From NCBI GenBank assembly GCA_011525875.1, contig WYBN01000003.1, forward strand, positions 1 to 64,000: a DNA stretch of 64,000 nucleotides, given 5' to 3'. The DNA comes from Melioribacteraceae bacterium (GTDB taxonomy: Bacteria; Bacteroidota; Ignavibacteria; Ignavibacteriales; Melioribacteraceae). The first letter of the stretch is position 1. Each line of letters starts with the position of its first letter. The notes beneath the pieces were generated by a model that did not search any database, was not told where the DNA came from, and saw only the letters and a list, made by a program, of their open reading frames with translations. The translations under genes were made by a program, and so were the position numbers. Positions 27,524 through 38,000 of this stretch are shown here, piece after piece.

Positions 27524-28069
27524 TTAATTGTTTGGTGATTCAACTAAATAAACAGCGTCTTCGCTGTCAATTTCTTTCATCTTTACTTTTACTTCTTCGT
27601 TAATTGAAGTAGGAATATTTTTCCCGACAAAGTCTGCAACAATCGGCATCTCACGGTGGCCGCGGTCAACAAGAACGCAAAACTGAATCGAATTAGGTCT
27701 GCCTAAATCCATTAAAGCGTCTAATGCCGCTCTAACAGTTCTTCCGGTGTATAACACATCGTCAACAAGAATAAGATTTTTTTCGTTTACGTCGAATGCG
27801 ATATCCGTAACGGAAACTTCCGGCTGCTTTAAACGCATACGGAAATCATCGCGATAAAGAGTAACGTCTAATACACCGAGCTCAGGTTGAGAGCCGTCAA
27901 TCTCGGATATTTTTTTGTGAATTCTTTTTGCAAGGAATTCGCCGCGCGTTCTCATCCCAATTATTGCAATGTTTTCACTGCCTTTGTTTTTTTCGATTAT
28001 TTCGTGGGCTAATCTAGTGACTGTTCTAGTAAGTCCGATTTCGTCAATTATTTTTGCTTTTATTCTCAT
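27524..28069 (-). CDS. pyrR: PyrR: pyrimidine operon attenuation protein / uracil phosphoribosyltransferase
   Basis: PyrR binds a hairpin in pyr mRNA leaders when UMP or UTP is high; many members also carry uracil phosphoribosyltransferase activity. The 181-aa protein has the PRPP-binding loop LILVDDVLYTGRTVRAA (99-115) and the N-terminal GMRTRGEFLAKRI, both standard. The RNA-binding face is basic. It is the first gene of pyrR-pyrB-pyrC. Its ATG is preceded by a terminator whose 3' arm also carries the AGAGGA ribosome binding site, so leader pairing should affect both transcription and translation of the operon. A PyrR-type binding hairpin is present further upstream. Confidence 0.93.
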   Translation of the reverse strand: MRIKAKIIDEIGLTRTVTRLAHEIIEKNKGSENIAIIGMRTRGEFLAKRIHKKISEIDGSQPELGVLDVTLYRDDFRMRLKQPEVSVTDIAFDVNEKNLILVDDVLYTGRTVRAALDALMDLGRPNSIQFCVLVDRGHREMPIVADFVGKNIPTSINEEVKVKMKEIDSEDAVYLVESPNN

Positions 28070-28071
28070 AT

Positions 28072-28104
28072 AAAAAAAATCCTCTTTGACTGGCGTCGCA
28101 GAGG
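28072..28104 (-). terminator. Attenuator terminator in the pyr operon leader
   Basis: On the minus strand CCTCT (28104-28100) pairs with AGAGG (28085-28081), with an inner GAC/GTC stem and a GCCA loop, then eight T's just before the pyrR ATG at 28069. The stem's 3' arm contains the ribosome binding site of pyrR. Confidence 0.8.
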
Positions 28105-28136
28105 TCTCCGTTTTATTTTCAAATATTTGTTTTCAA

Positions 28137-28167
28137 CCTTACTTATCTCTCTGGATAAATTTAAAGG
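28137..28167 (-). promoter_or_regulatory. PyrR-binding hairpin (anti-antiterminator)
   Basis: On the minus strand a stem TTTATC / GATAAG closes the hexaloop CAGAGA (28153-28148), with an outer CCTT / AAGG stem. The known PyrR binding loop consensus has the hexaloop CNGNGA closed by a C-G pair. The 3' arm (TAAGGTT) can instead pair with GACCTC of the terminator stem, so the two forms are exclusive. Confidence 0.75.
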
Positions 28168-28181
28168 AAATTTTTACTGAT

Positions 28182-28212
28182 GAAATTTATTGATAAATTG
28201 TTTTTACTACAA
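28182..28212 (-). promoter_or_regulatory. Promoter of the pyrR-pyrB-pyrC operon
   Basis: On the minus strand TTG (28212-28210), 20 bases, then TAAATTTC (28189-28182), one base off TAnnTTTG. Transcription would start near 28175, giving a leader of about 105 bases that holds both attenuator hairpins. Confidence 0.6.
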
Positions 28213-28230
28213 GGACTAATTTTGAAGTAA

Positions 28231-28259
28231 TAAAAAAAGGTCGCTTTCGGCGACCTTTT
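28231..28259 (-). terminator. Terminator of the ompA-like gene
   Basis: AAAAGGTCGC and GCGACCTTTT form a stem with a short loop; on the minus strand it ends in a T run. It lies ~25 bases past the stop at 28283. Confidence 0.92.
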
Positions 28260-28282
28260 ATGAGATAAGTTTCTAATTAAGC

Positions 28283-29386
28283 TTAATTCAAAATCTTGAA
28301 TTCTATTCTTCGGTTGGCAGATCTACCATCGGCTGTTTTGTTGTCAGCAATCGGTCTTGACTCACCATATCCAACGGTGGTAAGTCTATTAGCTGTAACT
28401 CCTCTTGCAACGAGATAATTCTTAACTGCCATGGCACGTTTTTCGGAAATCAATTGATTGCTTGCTTCCGAGCCGATATTATCTGTGTGCCCCTGAATTT
28501 CAACACGCATATTAGGATTTTGCAATAGTACCTGCACAGCATGGAAAAGTACCGGATAAGATTCTGCGCTTAAATTTGCGCTATTAAAATCAAAATTCAC
28601 TCCAACAAGCACCCACCTTCTGGCGTCTTGAGAAGCGACAGGTTTCTCAACGACGACTTCTTTCACAACTTCCTTTGGAATATATTTTTGCACAATATTT
28701 TCAATTCTTTCATAGTCTACCGGGTCAGGCATATCGCCGGCAGTTATTCCATCGTATAATTGGCAGTAACGGGAAATTTCCCCCTTGCCAAAATAAACTA
28801 ATAACCCAAGATCGAATGTCATGTATGCGTCCTGGTTTGTTCCGAGCATTCCTTCTGATGAATTTCCACCGACACCGTCGAAGCTAGTGTTGGAAACCGT
28901 GTGATATCCGAGTTCGGTTTTTAGTTTCCAGTCATCACCCAAATTCCACTCGACACCAATGCCGAAGTTTAGTTCATAATCCAGATACGTGTCTTCTAAT
29001 GTCGCCGGAATAGGATTATCAAGCATAGCATATCCATATCCCGCGCCAAATGCTATAAAAGGTGAAACAGATTCGCATGGAACAAAGTAATATAGCAGGT
29101 CTAAATTACCAACGGCTGCGTTAGAAGTAACTTCAGTTGTGCCAGCAATACTTTTCAAACTGACATACGAAGCTTTTAGTCTTAATCCGACATGTTCGGT
29201 GAAATTCCGTTGCAAAGATAAAAAACCACCGTATGTGTCCTCCGAAGGTTTGACCGGACTGTTCATTATTCTTGGATATGTAAACCCAAAACCTAATGAC
29301 CAACTATCTCTGGCTAACTGGGCAAAAAGAAAATTGCTTGAGCCGATTAGGAAAACAAAAAACATAGAGTAAATAACTTTTTTCAT
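28283..29386 (-). CDS. OmpA-family outer-membrane porin
   Basis: A 367-aa envelope protein that ties the outer membrane to peptidoglycan. It has a signal peptide (MKKVIYSMFFVFLIGSSNFLFAQ), a transmembrane barrel of about 8 strands (25-210), a linker with VVKEVVVEKPV, and a C-terminal OmpA domain (about 255-367) with NFDFNSANL, the peptidoglycan-binding HTDNIGSEASNQLISEKRA, and GYGESRPIADNKTADGRSANRRIEF. It is monocistronic on the minus strand, with its own terminator. The barrel sequence is not closely like E. coli OmpA, so no gene symbol is given. Confidence 0.93.
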   Translation of the reverse strand: MKKVIYSMFFVFLIGSSNFLFAQLARDSWSLGFGFTYPRIMNSPVKPSEDTYGGFLSLQRNFTEHVGLRLKASYVSLKSIAGTTEVTSNAAVGNLDLLYYFVPCESVSPFIAFGAGYGYAMLDNPIPATLEDTYLDYELNFGIGVEWNLGDDWKLKTELGYHTVSNTSFDGVGGNSSEGMLGTNQDAYMTFDLGLLVYFGKGEISRYCQLYDGITAGDMPDPVDYERIENIVQKYIPKEVVKEVVVEKPVASQDARRWVLVGVNFDFNSANLSAESYPVLFHAVQVLLQNPNMRVEIQGHTDNIGSEASNQLISEKRAMAVKNYLVARGVTANRLTTVGYGESRPIADNKTADGRSANRRIEFKILN

Positions 29387-29630
29387 AAGTTATCCTCATA
29401 ATTTATTTAAGAAATTTGTTTAAATGAACTCATTAACTAATTAAAAGATATATAATTGCAAGCTATTTAACAAATTTAAACCAAATTAGCAAGCAAAATT
29501 TTAAATTCTCTTAAAGTCCCATAGGGAATATAAGCGACTGAAATAAGATATTCAACAAATAAGCAAAAATGAACCGGTAGGAAAGCTTTTATCATGAGAA
29601 AAAAATGATTATTTTTGTTTTGAGTTTTTT
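29387..29630. other. Gene-free region between ompA-like gene and tRNA-Pro
   Basis: Very AT-rich; no gene is seen. A TATTTTTG box at 29610-29617 sits about 14 bases before tRNA-Pro and fits the -7 element of its promoter, but no TTG lies at the proper distance upstream. Confidence 0.4.
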
Positions 29631-29704
<74 letters not shown>

Positions 29705-29900
29705 CTTTAATCATCTACTACAGTATTACATCCTTCCACTTTTATAAAACAATTTGGCTCCTGTTCAATTCACTGAACATCTGTTTTCAGTAAAATGTAC
29801 AGACCGATAAACTGGTTGCTCTTTCAGAAACTGTTTTAACGATTTCACCTGGCATTGTAATTGACCAATCAAGAATAGAACAATATGCGAGGTAAAAAAA

Positions 29901-30737
29901 ATGAAAAAGTTCAAAATGTTTTTTGCTTTAATCTCACTTGCAATTCTTTTTTCTGCCTACGGCTGCGATGATAATGAGTATTATTATGACGATACTCCGC
30001 CATCGGCTCCGACAAATCTCAGAACGATTTCAGGCGATAACCGGGTTGATATCATTTGGGATTATGTAAGAGAAAGTGATGTTGCAGGATATAATGTGTA
30101 TTTCAGTTATTCATTCGACGGGAGATATACCTTATTGGGGAATACTAAGGATAATTATTTTATCGACTGGGAGGCAGTCAACGGTGTTTTATATTATTAT
30201 GCAGTCACTGCTTATGATTTTGACGGTAATGAAAGTGAACTTAGCAGAGATGTAATTTATGATGTTGCCCGCCCCGAGGGTTTCAATCAATCAGTTTTCG
30301 ATTACCTAAGATTTCCAAATACTTCTGGTTACAATTTTGCTGAATATCTCGTCGTTCCGTATAATGACTTACGGACTGATTTGTTCTTCGAAAATTATTT
30401 AGGAACATTTTATCTAAACGTGCATGAAGACACTGACATTCAGGACATGGGAAGAACTTCTGATATATATGATATTGACTTTGCTCCCATTGAAGGATGG
30501 GTTCCACTGCTAAACGGAGATAATATTAAATACGTTGAAGCCAGGGTCGGGCATAGTTACGTTATCTGGACATGGGATAATCATTTTGCTAAGATAAGGA
30601 TTTCACAAATAACGAATGAACGCGTTGTTTTTGACTGGGCTTATCAACTGATCGAAGGGGAAAGACAATTAAAGACTGTTAAAGGTTCTGCCGAAAGGAA
30701 AGGAAATTTTCAAAGCGTTATCATTAGTTCCAGATAA
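29901..30737 (+). CDS. Lipoprotein with a fibronectin type III domain
   Basis: A 278-aa exported protein. The start (MKKFKMFFALISLAILFSAYGC) is a lipoprotein signal with Cys 22 as the likely lipidation site, though the lipobox is not perfect. Residues about 34-115 form one FN3 domain (PPSAPTNLRTISGDNRVDIIWDY, VAGYNVYFSYSFDGRYTLLG, YYYAVTAYDFDGNESELS). The rest, about 116-278, is a beta-rich region with no family I recognise. A terminator follows. It is probably on the cell surface or periplasmic face; the function is unknown. Confidence 0.8.
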   Translation: MKKFKMFFALISLAILFSAYGCDDNEYYYDDTPPSAPTNLRTISGDNRVDIIWDYVRESDVAGYNVYFSYSFDGRYTLLGNTKDNYFIDWEAVNGVLYYYAVTAYDFDGNESELSRDVIYDVARPEGFNQSVFDYLRFPNTSGYNFAEYLVVPYNDLRTDLFFENYLGTFYLNVHEDTDIQDMGRTSDIYDIDFAPIEGWVPLLNGDNIKYVEARVGHSYVIWTWDNHFAKIRISQITNERVVFDWAYQLIEGERQLKTVKGSAERKGNFQSVIISSR

Positions 30738-30756
30738 ACCGGCTCCCGATCGACTA

Positions 30757-30790
30757 AAAAAAAGCATACCTCAATTTGGTATGCTTTTTT
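30757..30790 (+). terminator. Terminator after the FN3 lipoprotein gene
   Basis: AAAAAAGCATACC and GGTATGCTTTTTT pair over about 13 bases with a seven-base loop, followed by T's. It separates the lipoprotein gene from the DUF4783-like gene. Confidence 0.92.
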
Positions 30791-30835
30791 ATTTCTATTT
30801 ATGTATTTTAATCACCAGAATCGATAGAGTTAACG

Positions 30836-31264
30836 ATGAAAATTTGCAACGCAAGAAATTATATTAAAATACTTTTCGTCTTATTTCTATTTTCTGCTGT
30901 GGTTCAAGCGCAGCAGGAAGAAGAGATGATAGATAAAATATTTTTTGATTTTGAACAGGGAATGAAAACGGGAAACGTCAATTTGTTTTATTCTCACATA
31001 AGCCCTGATATATATATAAGTTTAAGAAGAGAAACGAGCGGATATTTTTCTACTAACCAGGCGTATCACATATTAAGAAAATTTCTTGAAGGCAAGCGAA
31101 TATCAAATTTTATTATTAATTCGAAAACGGTCGCATCTGCTTCGCCGAACGCAAGAGGAATTATATTCCATGATTCAAACGGTATCAAAAGCACTTCGCA
31201 TGTTTTCTTTTCATTAAAGAAAGAATATAAAGGCTGGAAAATTTCACAAGTCACTATAGATTGA
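30836..31264 (+). CDS. DUF4783-like exported protein
   Basis: A 142-aa protein with a signal peptide (YIKILFVLFLFSAVVQAQQ). The mature part fits the NTF2-like DUF4783 family: IFFDFEQGMKTGNVNLFYSHISPDIYISL, NQAYHILRKFLEGKRI, then a strand pair ending in KKEYKGWKISQVTI. DUF4783 proteins are small periplasmic proteins of unknown role in Bacteroidota and relatives. Its stop overlaps the possible TTG start of the kinase gene downstream, so it is likely coupled to it. Confidence 0.75.
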   Translation: MKICNARNYIKILFVLFLFSAVVQAQQEEEMIDKIFFDFEQGMKTGNVNLFYSHISPDIYISLRRETSGYFSTNQAYHILRKFLEGKRISNFIINSKTVASASPNARGIIFHDSNGIKSTSHVFFSLKKEYKGWKISQVTID

Positions 31265-31272
31265 AACAAATA

Positions 31273-34200
31273 ATGAGCAGTAATATTCTTTATTCATTCA
31301 GATTTTATCTTAGTACAATAGTATTCCTGATTTTTATCCTTTTAATCATTTCATTCTGGCATCCGCAATATAAAAAAAGCAAATTTAATAACTGGAGTGA
31401 AATTCTTAATGAAGAGATAAATGATATAGAAAATCAAACCTTAGAATTATTCAATGAAAAGATTGAAAAGCTGCTTAAAGCAAATAATAGAGTTAAGAAA
31501 GGAATACAAAATTTTGAATCGGTAGCGTCTGAGCCCGCAGAATTGATCGGATTCGTAAATGCCGGATTTCTAAATGAGTATGATGTTTCGATTTACAATA
31601 AGGAGCAAACTCTAATTGCATGGAAATCAGATGTTCTGCAAATTGACCAGGGCTCCTCCGCATATAATTATGGTGAAGTATTCTACAAAACAACCGGCTT
31701 AACCGATCACTTAGTTGTTATTGATACAGTCGCCTCAAAAACATTAATTATCGGTTTGATTCTCGAAAAGAAATTCAGAATTAATTCAAATTACTATTCC
31801 CCCGTGAGTTTTGTTAACGAACTTTCCAAAAAATTCAAAACTTCTATCGAGATAATCAATAATCAATATGAGGATATTAAGGACGGGCGGAAACATGCGT
31901 TTGCTCTTTATAACAATTTCAACAATAAGATTGGAACTGTTGTTATCAACAAACCCTTACGCGAAGTTTATTTGAACTCAATTGATAATTCCATCAAGGC
32001 AATTCAGTCGGTAATAATTCTGATACTGGCTGTAGCTTTAATTTTGCTTGTGCGAATAGTTGTAAGAAAAAAGCAGAATAAAATTATTCAGCTACTTGTA
32101 TTTTTTTTCTTTGCCGTTGTATTGAGATTATTATTGCATCAGCTTGGCATTCCCTCAAACTATATCAATAATTCTTTTACCGACCCTATGTATTTCTCCT
32201 CAACATTTGGGTACGGTATTGTCGAGTCACCGTTAGAATTTACGATCACTGCTTTTTTCTTTTTTCTGTTTGTTCTTGTAAGTTATCGTTATGCCGTTCA
32301 GAGTGTTGATAAAGATAATCTCAAAATGAATTCAAATATTTTGTTGATTAGTCTCGCGGGGATTTCTGCGATAATTATATATTTTTTGTTGTTCCGAGGT
32401 TATGCCGCTTCAATAAGAAGCATTGTGTTCGATTCCTCGATACGTTATTTTAAACATCCAACAATCTTACCCGATCCGCCGTCTATGCTGATGTTATTCA
32501 ATCTTTTAATTCTTGGTTTCTGTGCGGTTGTTTTTACTACAACAATAGTTATATCATTCTTGATTTTTTTTAGAAAATCAAAATCCGGAATCAGCCTGAT
32601 GAATTTCTTCTGGCTGTTTTTAATAGTGCAAATTTCAGGCGTTGTTTTTGACTACATACAGAATCAGCCGCTCGGTATTCCTTTTCTCAGAATTTTATTC
32701 ATAACCGCTTCATTTCTAATCGCATATAATATAGTATTTGCTGGTAAGCGTGGAATAATAAATATTATCTATCTTCTTTTTTCATCATCAATTTTATCTA
32801 TTAGTTATCTGACATATTTTAACACAGATTTAGAGATTAAGTCTTTGAAGATTACTGCCGATGAGATAACAAGGTCGGAAGAAAGCCGGTTAGAGTATCT
32901 GGCTATGGAAACTCTCTCAGATATTTATCAAAGGAAAGACGCGCAAAATGTTTTCCTGAAGCAGAATATTAACTATTATTCTGCGGCTTTTGTAATGTGG
33001 AGCAACAGCTCGTTAGAAAAGGAAGCTCTAAGTTCGAATGTCAATATCATTTCTCTTGATAAAAAGCTGCTCGGTTATTTTTCTTTTCAGTATTCAGAAA
33101 ATTTTTTGTGGGACTGGGAAAATGAAATTATCAATGAAATCCGCATAAAAAAAGTTGAGATGCCGGAGGGTATCAATACAATTATACGGGGCATTGCTCC
33201 TGTAAAGTATAACGGCGAAGTTTTAGGATATATCGAAATCACTGTGATGCATGATTTGTACAGCCTCGGTTTTGAAGATACGCCGGAATTTTTTTCGTCG
33301 TCAAAATTTTTGGCGAATTCACCCATAAATATAGATCAGCTAAAAATCTTTGATTTTCATAACAGCAAACTTGTTAATTACTTTACTGATTTAATTTTAT
33401 CGGATGATGAAACCGAACAAATACTTAATGTTGAATTTACAAAATATAACTATGCATGGCTCAACATACCGCTAAACAATGTCGGGCACGTTGTATATAT
33501 GACAAAAACATATATTAATGATATTGAAAGAGTTATTGCGGTTGCTCTGAAAGAAAAGAATTTGACATGGAATTTATTCGATTTTTTCAAAATCTTTTTT
33601 ATTCATTCATTGTTTATTTCACTAATACTTATTTTGATGTACGTTTTTTACTATCGTAATATTACACGGGTGAAATACAGTTTCAGAACAAAGCTGCTTT
33701 TTGCATTCCTTTTTATTTCAGTTATTCCCTTGGTGCTGCTTGCAATTTATTTCCGGACAATAACAGATGAGAAAAATATTTCGGCGATTTATTACAAACT
33801 TGGTAAAAGAGCCGATAGTGTTGAATCCTATGTAAATGATTATCACAATAAAACGGAACTTAGTAAATTAAAAATCTTTGAAAAAGCAGCAACGGATCTA
33901 CAAATTAATTTTTCAATCTACGAGGATAAGAAAATGGTTTTCAGTTCGTCGCGAACATTCTACCAAATCGGACTGATACCGGAAGTTATTAATCCCGAAG
34001 TCTATAAATCACTTGTTAAAACAGGCATGAGGGAATTTGTAGCTCTCGAAAATATTGACGGATATTATTTTCATTCATTTTATCATAAAGCTGTTTATGA
34101 TGATAAGCAGTATATAATAAAGGTAAGCGACGCATTTAATCCGATACAGCTTCCGATGAAGGAATCTGAAGTTGATGTATTTCTTTTCGGGAGTTATTCT

Positions 34201-35073
34201 TTTGCCGTAATACTTGTAATAATCTTCAGCACAATACTAGCTAATCAAATATCTCTGCCGATTCGCCGTTTGACCAATGCAACACGTTCTGTTGGGAAGG
34301 GCGATTTAAATATTCAGCTTAATGAAAGCAGCAGGGGAGAGATTAAAGATCTGATTGACGGATTCAACGAGATGGTGAAGGAACTGAGAAAAAACCAGGC
34401 TGACCTTGCCGCTATGGAAAGAGAATCCGCATGGAAAGAGATGGCAAAACAAGTCGCTCATGAAATCAAAAACCCTTTAACTCCGATGAAATTGTCCGTA
34501 CAACAACTCACTGCGGCATATAAAGATAAATCGCCTAAGTTTGAAGATATATTTATCAAGGTGACAAATACTCTAATCAAACAGATAGAGACGTTAAAAA
34601 ATATTGCCTCGGAATTTTCGTCGTTTGCGCGAATGCCCCGACTTCAAATAGAACGGGTAGATGCAGCCAAAACAATTCAACAAACCATAAATTTATTTTC
34701 AAACGATAATATAAAAATCGTACTTGAATCGGATTATTCTGAACTTATGATTCGGGCTGACGAGGAACAGCTGCAAAGAACATTAATGAATCTCCTACGC
34801 AACTCGATTCAGGCGGGCGCTAAAAATGTTACGATAAAATGCATGCATTTGAATGATGAATGTATAATTAAAATTATCGATGATGGGGGTGGAATCGAAA
34901 AAGAAGTGGTTGATAAAATATTTATTGAGGGTTATACTACTAAGCACGACGGTATGGGAATTGGCTTAACCATGGCGAAAAGATTTGTTGACTCAGTAAA
35001 CGGCAAAATATTTCTTGAAGATACTTCACCGAAAAAAACGATAATGGTATTAATATTTAAAATTGATTTATAA
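31273..35073 (+). CDS. Very large NtrY-like sensor histidine kinase
   Basis: A 1266-aa membrane kinase. It has an N-terminal helix, an extracytoplasmic region, six or so helices in the middle (about 240-500), a second extracytoplasmic region, a late pair of helices around 760-830, another sensor domain, a helix and a HAMP domain (about 985-1040: LTNATRSVGKGDLNIQLNES). Then comes the H box QVAHEIKNPLTPMKLS (His ~1063) and a HATPase with NLLRNSIQAGAKN, DDGGG and GMGIGLTMAKR. The HAMP-to-kinase end is of the NtrY type. No response regulator is adjacent. I prefer ATG 31273 over TTG 31261, which would overlap the previous stop. The signal sensed is unknown. Confidence 0.85.
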   Translation: MSSNILYSFRFYLSTIVFLIFILLIISFWHPQYKKSKFNNWSEILNEEINDIENQTLELFNEKIEKLLKANNRVKKGIQNFESVASEPAELIGFVNAGFLNEYDVSIYNKEQTLIAWKSDVLQIDQGSSAYNYGEVFYKTTGLTDHLVVIDTVASKTLIIGLILEKKFRINSNYYSPVSFVNELSKKFKTSIEIINNQYEDIKDGRKHAFALYNNFNNKIGTVVINKPLREVYLNSIDNSIKAIQSVIILILAVALILLVRIVVRKKQNKIIQLLVFFFFAVVLRLLLHQLGIPSNYINNSFTDPMYFSSTFGYGIVESPLEFTITAFFFFLFVLVSYRYAVQSVDKDNLKMNSNILLISLAGISAIIIYFLLFRGYAASIRSIVFDSSIRYFKHPTILPDPPSMLMLFNLLILGFCAVVFTTTIVISFLIFFRKSKSGISLMNFFWLFLIVQISGVVFDYIQNQPLGIPFLRILFITASFLIAYNIVFAGKRGIINIIYLLFSSSILSISYLTYFNTDLEIKSLKITADEITRSEESRLEYLAMETLSDIYQRKDAQNVFLKQNINYYSAAFVMWSNSSLEKEALSSNVNIISLDKKLLGYFSFQYSENFLWDWENEIINEIRIKKVEMPEGINTIIRGIAPVKYNGEVLGYIEITVMHDLYSLGFEDTPEFFSSSKFLANSPINIDQLKIFDFHNSKLVNYFTDLILSDDETEQILNVEFTKYNYAWLNIPLNNVGHVVYMTKTYINDIERVIAVALKEKNLTWNLFDFFKIFFIHSLFISLILILMYVFYYRNITRVKYSFRTKLLFAFLFISVIPLVLLAIYFRTITDEKNISAIYYKLGKRADSVESYVNDYHNKTELSKLKIFEKAATDLQINFSIYEDKKMVFSSSRTFYQIGLIPEVINPEVYKSLVKTGMREFVALENIDGYYFHSFYHKAVYDDKQYIIKVSDAFNPIQLPMKESEVDVFLFGSYSFAVILVIIFSTILANQISLPIRRLTNATRSVGKGDLNIQLNESSRGEIKDLIDGFNEMVKELRKNQADLAAMERESAWKEMAKQVAHEIKNPLTPMKLSVQQLTAAYKDKSPKFEDIFIKVTNTLIKQIETLKNIASEFSSFARMPRLQIERVDAAKTIQQTINLFSNDNIKIVLESDYSELMIRADEEQLQRTLMNLLRNSIQAGAKNVTIKCMHLNDECIIKIIDDGGGIEKEVVDKIFIEGYTTKHDGMGIGLTMAKRFVDSVNGKIFLEDTSPKKTIMVLIFKIDL

Positions 35074-35074
35074 G

Positions 35075-38000
35075 ATGGAATTAACACCCTATCAAAAAAA
35101 TGCTCTTGATCTTACTAAACATATAGCCCTTACCGCGAATGCCGGGTCGGGAAAGACATTTGTGCTCTCAAAAAGGTTTGTAGAGATAATACTGCAGAAT
35201 GATATTGACCTTCATTCGGTGGTTGCTATTACATTTACCGAAAAAGCAGCATCTGAGCTATATAAGAAAATCGCCAAAGAAATTGATGACAGAACAATAG
35301 CCGAAACAGACGCAAAAAAATTACGAAAGCTTAAGTTAGTAAGACGGCAGCTTGTTTCTGGGAATATCTCGACAATCCATGCCTTCTGTATTAATCTGCT
35401 GAAAGAATTTTCACCACAAGCGGGCATAGATGCGAACTTTATCCCGGTTGATCAAAAATCATCGGATGAATTGATGGAAGACTCGCTTGAAGAATATTTA
35501 ACTAAGCAGCTCAATACAAAGACCAAGAGTGAAGATTTAAAGAACCTCATAAGAATTCTCGGCGGTATTAACTTACTGAAACGAAGCATAAAAGATGCTC
35601 TATCTAAAAGAAAAGTATTTGAATCGATTCATAAAAATATATACTTGAAAGATAAGAATGTGATTGCCGGTTATTTAGTAGAATCCTATAAGGAATTATA
35701 CTCAAGAATATTCTATCCAAAAATTCCTCGATTTATCTCAACTATGGAAAGCATAAATAACTTTGTTCTTGAGATAGACCCTGCTAACGATACAGCCCAA
35801 CAGGTAAGTTCATACTTAAAGTTATTAAATGAAAATCAAAACAGAAATATTAATGAGATTGTTGCTTCAGTACTTAAGCTCATTTTTACAACAAAACATG
35901 AACTTCGAAAACAAAAATATCTAAAAAGCTCTGAGAATCTTGAAATGTTTAGGGAAGAAAGAGTTTTTATCGAAGCATTTAGAAAGTTATCAGAATTCTT
36001 TTCAGAACCGGACGGGATTGATGAAGATGAACAGAGATTAGCCGACTTCGGATTAAAATTTCTAAACGTCTGCGAAAATGTTTTAGCAATTTATAACTTC
36101 AAAAAGCGGAAAAACGGATTTCTTGATTTTGAAGATATGCTTATTCTATCAGAAAAATTAATCTTAAATAATGATGTTAAGAAAACCCTTGCTTCCAAGT
36201 ATAAATTTATCATGATAGATGAGTATCAAGACACGAATGAGATTCAACACAATATTTTTATGCCGCTGCTTGATAATTTGAAAAGAGGAAATCTTTTTGT
36301 GGTAGGCGACGAAAAACAGAGCATATATATGTTCAGAGACGCCGAACCGGAAATATTTAACTCAACAAAATCTGAAATATCATCTGCCTCTTCACCGGAA
36401 AGTATTTTGGATTTGCCCCATAGTTTCAGAGTCTCGCCCAAAATTGCTTGTTTTACAAATATGCTGTTCGGAAAATTATTTAGTGATCCGGAACCGTTGT
36501 TTAATGAAGTCGAACACAAGAACCTGCTGTCTACCCGCGGGGATACTGAAACTGGTTTTATCGAATTTATACTACCCGACGATAAATCCAATGAAGCTGA
36601 ATATGTATCGAAGCGGATCAATAAATTAGTCACTATGGGACTGTACAAATATGGAAACATCGCGGTCCTTTGCCGTAAAAGAAATTTATTCAAGCAAATT
36701 GAAAAAAGCTTTGCGTCAAATAATATCCCGTATGTGATTATGGGAGGCAAAGGATTTTATCAGAAGCAATTGATTTATGACATCAACAGCTATCTGAAAT
36801 TTTTATTAAATAAAGATAATGACGAAGCATTAGTAAGCATTCTTCGATCTCCTTTTTTCAGCATACCCGATCCGGTAATATTTAATATCTCGCTGCGGAA
36901 AGAAGAAAGTTTTTTTAATAAATGCACCGCGTATTCAGAGCAAGACGAAAAATTAAAGAAGGTAATAGAATTACTAAAATCTCATCAGGAATTGTTTGCT
37001 TCAATCAGCCTTCAGGAATTGATAAAAAGAATTTTAAATGATACACAATATTGGGCTTTGCTTGCAAATAAGCGCACCGGCTCGCAGGAAATTGCTAATG
37101 CTAAAAAGTTAATTTCCATCGCGCGAAGTTTTAACGAGCAGGGATTTAAGACTGTGTTTGATTTCATCGATTTTTTATCCACTTCCATTTCCTCAATTGA
37201 AGACGAATCTCAGGCAGCTCTCGGCGAAGAAAATGATTCTGTTAAAATAATGACTATACATCAGGCAAAAGGATTGGAATACAGAGTTGTAATACTTTTC
37301 GGCTGCAACGAAAAAATACAGGATAATTTGATCCGTTCGAAAAGTGTTGAGATAAATAAACATTATGGCGTCCTTGCTAAGCTTCCCGATAATAATGATT
37401 TCTTTAGAGAATATTCCGCGGCTAAAATAGTTAAAGCAAATAATTATCTGAACGTGAGAAAAAATTTGGCGGAAGAGAAAAGACTGCTCTACGTCGGAAT
37501 AACTCGAGCGATTGATACACTAATTATTTCAGGGCATCATAATAACGAAACATTTACAAATAATTCTTTTATGGATCTTATTCAGCAGGCGCTATCCTTT
37601 AATATGCAGGACTCTTCGATAAATATTAATGCGCCGCTTGAATTCATGTTCAAGAAAGAGAACCAGTATTCTATTGAAAAGAAGCCTTTGAACTTTGAGA
37701 TAAAGATTCACCATAAATTTGATGATGCAGAATTCCATATCGAAGCTGCTCAAGACAAAGCAAAAATCAAACGTGATTTCAACATTGACCCGATTTATGA
37801 CAAACAGCAGAATGAAATTATTTCGGCGACAAAGGTTGCAATTTATAAACAATGCCCCATGAAATATCACTTGATTTATAATCTTGGCTATACTTTTTTG
37901 TTTAATCGGCTTAAATCTTACGATGAAAATTATAATTTCAACTATAAAGAAGATATTGAAGTTTTTACTCTTGCCGATTTAAGGGGGAGAGTGATTCACG

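Noticed and set aside
29762..29779. Small inverted repeat TGTTCA / TGAACA between tRNA-Pro and the FN3 lipoprotein
   Set aside because: Only six pairs with a six-base loop; no T run and no target gene to tie it to.
36244..36750. 168-codon open frame on the minus strand inside the AddA-like gene
   Set aside because: It lies wholly antisense to a gene with clear helicase motifs and shows no domain features; a shadow frame.
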